From Riemerella anatipestifer_F (GTDB taxonomy: Bacteria > Bacteroidota > Bacteroidia > Flavobacteriales > Weeksellaceae): a stretch of 64,000 nt of DNA. The stretch lies in NCBI RefSeq assembly GCF_037861325.1, contig NZ_JAFELW010000002.1; one strand, given 5' to 3'. Shown here piece by piece: positions 60,310 through 64,000 of the stretch. The stretch's first letter is position 1; the number at the start of each line of letters is the position of its first letter. A program made the translations under genes and the position numbers. The notes under the pieces were generated by a model. The model saw only the letters and a list, made by a program, of their open reading frames with translations. It was not told where the DNA came from and made no database searches.

Positions 60310-60840
60310 ATGATAAATTTTTTAAAGAAAATTGTTTTCATTTTCAGCCTATTATTTCTAAGTTTTGGTATAAAAGCTCAGAAAATAGGAGTTGTGGACA
60401 CACGATACATTTTGGAGAAGTATCCTCAATACAAAGAGGCAGAAAAAAGATTGGAAACTCAGGTACAAACTTGGCAAACAGAAATTAGCCAAATGCAAAC
60501 CAATTACGAAGCTAAAAAAGCATCGTTTGAAAATGAGAAAGTTCTTCTTGTAGGAGAGCAACTAAAATCAAGAGAGAAAGAAGTTTTAGATTTGGAAAAA
60601 GAGCTTAAAGGGCTTATTTCTAAAAGATTTGGAACAGATGGAGAGGTTAATAAATTGAGAACATCTTTAACTAAACCTTTTCAAGATCAAATTTGGAATG
60701 CCATAAAGCAGGTTAGTGATAAAAATGGTTTAGGCATAGTTCTTGATAAGGGTAACGATGCAAATATACTATTTACTGATAAAAAGTACGATTATACCGA
60801 TAAAGTATTGGATATTTTACTTAAAAATCAAAAAAAATAA
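60310..60840 (+). CDS. OmpH/Skp-family periplasmic chaperone 1
   Basis: 176 residues. The signal peptide ends GIKAQ, then KIGVVDTRYILEKYPQYKEA starts the OmpH fold. Residues 45-120 are a long charged coiled coil (AEKRLETQVQTWQTEISQMQ). The C-terminal strand NGLGIVLDKGNDANILF closes it. It is a homologue of Skp, which holds unfolded outer-membrane proteins. It is 15 bp after bamA, in one operon, and paralogous to the next gene. Confidence 0.9.
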   Translation: MINFLKKIVFIFSLLFLSFGIKAQKIGVVDTRYILEKYPQYKEAEKRLETQVQTWQTEISQMQTNYEAKKASFENEKVLLVGEQLKSREKEVLDLEKELKGLISKRFGTDGEVNKLRTSLTKPFQDQIWNAIKQVSDKNGLGIVLDKGNDANILFTDKKYDYTDKVLDILLKNQKK

Positions 60841-60895
60841 GTATAATTGCAGGGAGAAATAAAAAAACTAGAAAAATTAAACTTTATTTATTATT

Positions 60896-61396
60896 ATGAA
60901 AAAATTAAGCGTATTATTTGCAGCGGTAATGATGTTTGTATCTATGGGTACTGCAAAAGCACAGAAGGTAGCTACGGTAGATGTAGAAGCAATTTTGAGC
61001 ATGATGCCTGAAAAGAAAAAAGCAGATGAACAATTGTTAAGTGTATTTAAAGCAAAACAAGCAGAAATTCAGAAACAAGCACAGGCTTGGCAAGAAGAAG
61101 TTGCAGCTTACCAAAAAGCAGCAGCTACAATGACTGAAGCTCAGAGAACTGCTAAAGAAGGAGAGTTGCAGAAAAAACAACAGAATATTCAGCAAATGTC
61201 AGAAGCTGCTCAGAAAGATTATACGGAAAAGCAACAAGCAGCTTACGCTCCTATAGATAAGAAATTTATGGAAGCTACAGAAAAAGCAGCTAAAGCTAAC
61301 GGTTGGGACTTTATTTTTGACTCTAACACTATGGGGTTAATCTACAAAGGAGGAGCTGATGCTACTGCAGCTGTTAAAAAAGAATTAGGACTTTAA
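60896..61396 (+). CDS. OmpH/Skp-family periplasmic chaperone 2
   Basis: 166 residues with signal peptide ending GTAKA and QKVATVDVEAILSMMPEKKK. The coiled-coil tentacles are rich in Gln, Ala and Lys (AKQAEIQKQAQAWQEEVAAY). The Ala content is higher than in the upstream paralogue, so the two may have divided duties. A clear terminator follows at 61416, ending the bamA operon. Confidence 0.9.
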   Translation: MKKLSVLFAAVMMFVSMGTAKAQKVATVDVEAILSMMPEKKKADEQLLSVFKAKQAEIQKQAQAWQEEVAAYQKAAATMTEAQRTAKEGELQKKQQNIQQMSEAAQKDYTEKQQAAYAPIDKKFMEATEKAAKANGWDFIFDSNTMGLIYKGGADATAAVKKELGL

Positions 61397-61415
61397 TTAA
61401 GTTGAAAATATCTAT

Positions 61416-61447
61416 AAAGCCACTCTTTTTGAGTGGTTTTTTTATTT
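61416..61447 (+). terminator. Terminator of the bamA-skp operon
   Basis: AAAGCCACTC and GAGTGGTTTT form a stem of about 10 bp including one G-U pair, loop TTTTT, followed by TTTTTATTT. The centre is 32 bp after the second skp stop. Confidence 0.9.
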
Positions 61448-61458
61448 AAATATAATAT

Positions 61459-61953
61459 ATGGGAGAATTAAAAGAGTTTGAGAGTATAGTTAAAATTCGT
61501 TTCGCAGATTGTGATCCAATAGGGCATCTTAATAATGTAAAATATTTGGAGTATATGCTCAATGCAAGAGAAGATCATGTGGAAGATAACTACGGATTTA
61601 CCTATCAAGAATATGCACAAAAAACAGGCTGTACTTGGATTGCTATAGAAAACCAAATAGCATACCTAAGAGAAATAAGAGCTAATACTAAAGCTAAAAT
61701 TACAAGTAAAACCATTATGATGGATAAAAGAACAGCTTTAGTAGAAATTTTAATGAAGGCTCTGGATTCTGATTTAGTTTACGCTGTATTATGGGTAAAG
61801 GTTATTCACTTTAACCTTAAAACAAGAAAATCACAAGAACACACTCCAGAAATTATGGAACAGTTTGGTGAATTCTTGGTAGAAATATCGGAAAAAACAT
61901 TCCAAGAAAGAGTTGATAACTTGAGAAAAATAAATAAATTTGTGGGGATATAG
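61459..61953 (+). CDS. Acyl-CoA thioesterase, 4HBT hotdog family
   Basis: 164 residues. The hotdog active-site block VKIRFADCDPIGHLNNVKYL near the N-terminus is a clear 4HBT signature with the catalytic Asp. It resembles YbgC-like thioesterases, which hydrolyse short acyl-CoA. The substrate cannot be told. It begins 12 bp after the bamA-operon terminator and is 20 bp before rfbD. Confidence 0.88.
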   Translation: MGELKEFESIVKIRFADCDPIGHLNNVKYLEYMLNAREDHVEDNYGFTYQEYAQKTGCTWIAIENQIAYLREIRANTKAKITSKTIMMDKRTALVEILMKALDSDLVYAVLWVKVIHFNLKTRKSQEHTPEIMEQFGEFLVEISEKTFQERVDNLRKINKFVGI

Positions 61954-61973
61954 TGTAAATATTAAGATAAGAT

Positions 61974-62837
61974 ATGAGTAAAATTTTAGTTACAGGGGCT
62001 GGTGGACAACTAGGTAATTGTTTCAAAAAGTTAGAGCAAAACTATCCACAATATAACTTTGTATTTAAAACTTCAAAAGAGTTGGATATAACAGATGAAG
62101 GAGCTGTTTTAGATATTTTTAATGAGGAAAAACCATCAGTTTGTATCAATGCTGCGGCATACACCGCTGTAGATTTGGCGGAGCAGGAGCAAGAAAAAGC
62201 CTATAACATTAACGCTAATGGCGTGGAAAATCTAGCAAAAGCTTGTCAAGAAAATCAAACATTATTGATACACATCAGCACCGATTATGTTTTTGACGGA
62301 GACACAAATTTGCCATATTCAGAAGATGATTTTACCAATCCTCTTGGCGTTTATGGGAAGTCTAAACTTAGAGGGGAAGAATTGGCTTTAGAGAATAATC
62401 CTAATACAATAGTCATTCGTACTTCTTGGCTTTACTCTGAGTTTAATAAAAACTTTGTAAAAACAATGCTTCACCTTTTTTCTCAAAAAGATGAATTAAA
62501 TATAGTAAACGACCAATTCGGTCAGCCAACCAATGCAAATGATTTGGCAGAAGCTGTAATGAAAATCATAGAAACACCTTCAAAGAAAATGGGTATCTAT
62601 CATTTCTCTAACTATTCAGAGACCACTTGGTACGAGTTTGCTACAAAAATTAAAGAATTCTCAAAAAGTAATATTAAACTAAACCCTATTCCAACAGAAG
62701 CCTATCCTACTCCAGCTAAGAGACCACATAGAAGTACCTTTGCTTTAGATAAAATAGAAAAAGATTATCAGATAGAAATAAAGTATTGGCAACCTAGTTT
62801 AGAGTCTTGCATAGAAATCCTTAAAGAAAATGAATAA
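61974..62837 (+). CDS. rfbD: dTDP-4-dehydrorhamnose reductase
   Basis: 287 residues of the SDR-extended RmlD type. The NADP loop is ILVTGAGGQLGNCFKKLEQ, NAAAYTAVDLAEQEQEKA follows, the catalytic STDYVFDG and YGKSKLRGEELAL (Y-x3-K) are intact, and RTSWLYSEFNKNFVKTML is typical. It is the last step of dTDP-L-rhamnose synthesis for surface polysaccharide; no other rml genes lie in the window. It overlaps the next gene by 8 bp. Confidence 0.93.
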   Translation: MSKILVTGAGGQLGNCFKKLEQNYPQYNFVFKTSKELDITDEGAVLDIFNEEKPSVCINAAAYTAVDLAEQEQEKAYNINANGVENLAKACQENQTLLIHISTDYVFDGDTNLPYSEDDFTNPLGVYGKSKLRGEELALENNPNTIVIRTSWLYSEFNKNFVKTMLHLFSQKDELNIVNDQFGQPTNANDLAEAVMKIIETPSKKMGIYHFSNYSETTWYEFATKIKEFSKSNIKLNPIPTEAYPTPAKRPHRSTFALDKIEKDYQIEIKYWQPSLESCIEILKENE

Positions 62838-63495
62838 ATTTGTTTTAGCCCTTAGCCTATGTCTATCAATTGTTGGGTTTTCTCAACGATACGACCTAGT
62901 AGAAATTAAAGATAAAATAGAAAGTACAGATAAATCGTTCTTTAGACTTATCCAAGAAGATATTGAAAAAGCACACTATTTAGGTAAATTAGAGGTAGCT
63001 AATGCATCTTCGGACGACAGAGTTAATTATGTAGCAATATACAATAAGGCTAAATTTATAGGAGCTAATGCTTATCAAATTATATTTCCTGAAACTATAG
63101 ATGGGCTAAACGCTAAAAATAAACAATACTATACAGTATTATTGTACTCTATAAATGTAGAAAATATAACAAGGGTTCATGATGAAGTTTATTTATTTAA
63201 CACAGGAGACAAAGCTCAGAAATTAAAAATAGAAGATAAAAGATTAACTCTTTTACCAAAATCTTATTATAAAATAAATTTAACAGAAAAGCCAATAGAT
63301 GTTTCAGTAGGTGGATTTCTTGGTTCTAGGATTAAACTTCCAACGAAAACAGGAACTAATAACTCATTATATTTTAATGTATCCAATACATCACTTAGAG
63401 GAAAAGACGGTTTTCTCAATCTAAAGACAGGAGATTTAGAAAGATTAGATGAGGCTTACGCTAACTATCTATTAAACTTCTATACATCTTATTAA
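62830..63495 (+). CDS. Secreted hypothetical protein
   Basis: 221 residues. The signal peptide MNKFVLALSLCLSIVGFSQ is clear. The mature protein has no motif I recognise: charged helices at about 25-60, then beta-rich segments (LPKSYYKINLTEKPIDVSVG) and a Tyr-rich end. It overlaps rfbD by 8 bp, so it is co-translated with it. It is the last protein gene before the rRNA operon. The function is unknown. Confidence 0.7.
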   Translation: MNKFVLALSLCLSIVGFSQRYDLVEIKDKIESTDKSFFRLIQEDIEKAHYLGKLEVANASSDDRVNYVAIYNKAKFIGANAYQIIFPETIDGLNAKNKQYYTVLLYSINVENITRVHDEVYLFNTGDKAQKLKIEDKRLTLLPKSYYKINLTEKPIDVSVGGFLGSRIKLPTKTGTNNSLYFNVSNTSLRGKDGFLNLKTGDLERLDEAYANYLLNFYTSY

Positions 63496-63562
63496 ATGTT
63501 TTTAAAAAACCTTTTGCAAATCAGTTGATTATATATGATAGGTAAAAAAAGTGTGTGAAACA

Positions 63563-63595
63563 TTTGGTATTAATGATTAGGAATTTATATTTTTG
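63563..63595 (+). promoter_or_regulatory. rRNA operon promoter, distal
   Basis: TTTG at 63563-63566, a 21-nt spacer and TATTTTTG at 63588-63595, followed by CACCC. It is the first of two similar promoters upstream of the 16S gene. Confidence 0.6.
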
Positions 63596-63731
63596 CACCC
63601 TCGATAAGAGAGAGTAGGAGTGGATTGATAGATTAGATGCTCAGTAGTAATAAACCTAATAATAAATGAGGTGCATTATGAGGGGTGTTTGGCGATGTTG
63701 AGAAAAAATATTTAATTTTTTTTCAAAAACA

Positions 63732-63763
63732 TTTGGTCAATTAAAAAAAACTTTTTACTTTTG
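63732..63763 (+). promoter_or_regulatory. rRNA operon promoter, proximal
   Basis: TTTG at 63732-63735, a 20-nt spacer and TACTTTTG at 63756-63763, followed by CAC. A long A/T block upstream (63703-63730) could act as an UP-like element. It shares ATTTGGT and TTTTGCAC blocks with the distal promoter. Confidence 0.65.
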
Positions 63764-63897
63764 CACTCGCAAATCGGAACTGAGAAAATCAGTGAGGGAT
63801 TTAGCGAGAAGAATAGAGAACATTGAAAGATATTATAACAACCAAGTAAGGAAAAAACCAAAGCGTAACAAAACTTTGAGTGAGACAGGAAAAACAT
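63764..63897 (+). ncRNA. Leader of the rRNA transcript
   Basis: The 134 nt between the proximal promoter and the 16S 5' end should be the processed leader. It is the only part of this 402-bp gene-free stretch not already assigned, apart from the A/T block and inter-promoter sequence. I could not identify a boxA with confidence. Confidence 0.5.

Positions 63898-64000
<103 letters not shown>

Overview
The window is about 35% GC by eye and looks like the chromosome of a Flavobacteriia member of the Weeksellaceae, of Riemerella or Chryseobacterium type. Support comes from the 16S rRNA 5' end at the right edge, from promoters of the Bacteroidota form (TTTG or TTG about 17-23 nt upstream of TAnnTTTG) lying very close to start codons, from the near absence of Shine-Dalgarno sites, and from marker genes (a protein with a type IX secretion sorting domain, DUF3078, S46 peptidase, two tandem OmpH/Skp genes after bamA). 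I cannot fix the species from sequence alone.

Layout. 0-1.4 kb: folate branch (partial pabC-like gene, pabB), divergent from a membrane protein, an AI-2E family transporter and a small DUF3820-like gene. 3.5-15.4 kb: mostly minus-strand genes: TPR protein, glmM, a complete RND efflux operon (adaptor, pump, outer-membrane channel), a small membrane protein, pckA and a GHMP kinase. 15.5-18.1 kb: patatin-like phospholipase with a C-terminal barrel, and ybeY. 18.1-19.9 kb: a small variable-looking islet (barrel protein, lipoprotein, XRE regulator, Uma2 remnant). 19.9-25.6 kb: mnmG bracketed by two perfect parS-type palindromes, a methyltransferase, an M28 peptidase and an adenine/adenosine deaminase. 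25.6-27.8 kb: two lipoproteins and pgk. 27.8-28.5 kb: the largest gene-free stretch, very AT-rich, with three perfect DnaA boxes. 28.5-35 kb: DUF3078 protein, S46 dipeptidyl-peptidase, menD, sodC, tadA, msrB. 35-42.6 kb: two large paralogous Asp-box propeller surface proteins and a small secreted protein. 42.8-64 kb: mostly plus-strand housekeeping genes: mutL-rhomboid-EEP, asd, a DUF6909-like protein, LUD-cdsA-psd-DUF389, DUF6089-uppS-bamA-skp-skp, a thioesterase, rfbD, and then the promoters and first ~100 nt of an rRNA operon. A minus-strand rlmD group lies at 48-50.6 kb.

The most notable reading is that this is an origin-proximal segment. A candidate oriC at about 27.8-28.45 kb and two ParB-site palindromes 6-8 kb away sit together. 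The outer flanks run mostly minus on the left and plus on the right, and the rRNA operon on the right points away from the candidate origin. dnaA, parA and parB are not in the window, so this is inference. Other points worth a look are a parS site built into a 32-bp perfect hairpin with a T-run (possible terminator and segregation site in one), two overlapping divergent promoters, convergent genes sharing a CTAG stop inside their terminator, a MutL without the endonuclease motif, consecutive genes starting at TTG, and a G7 tract in the leader of a surface-protein gene.
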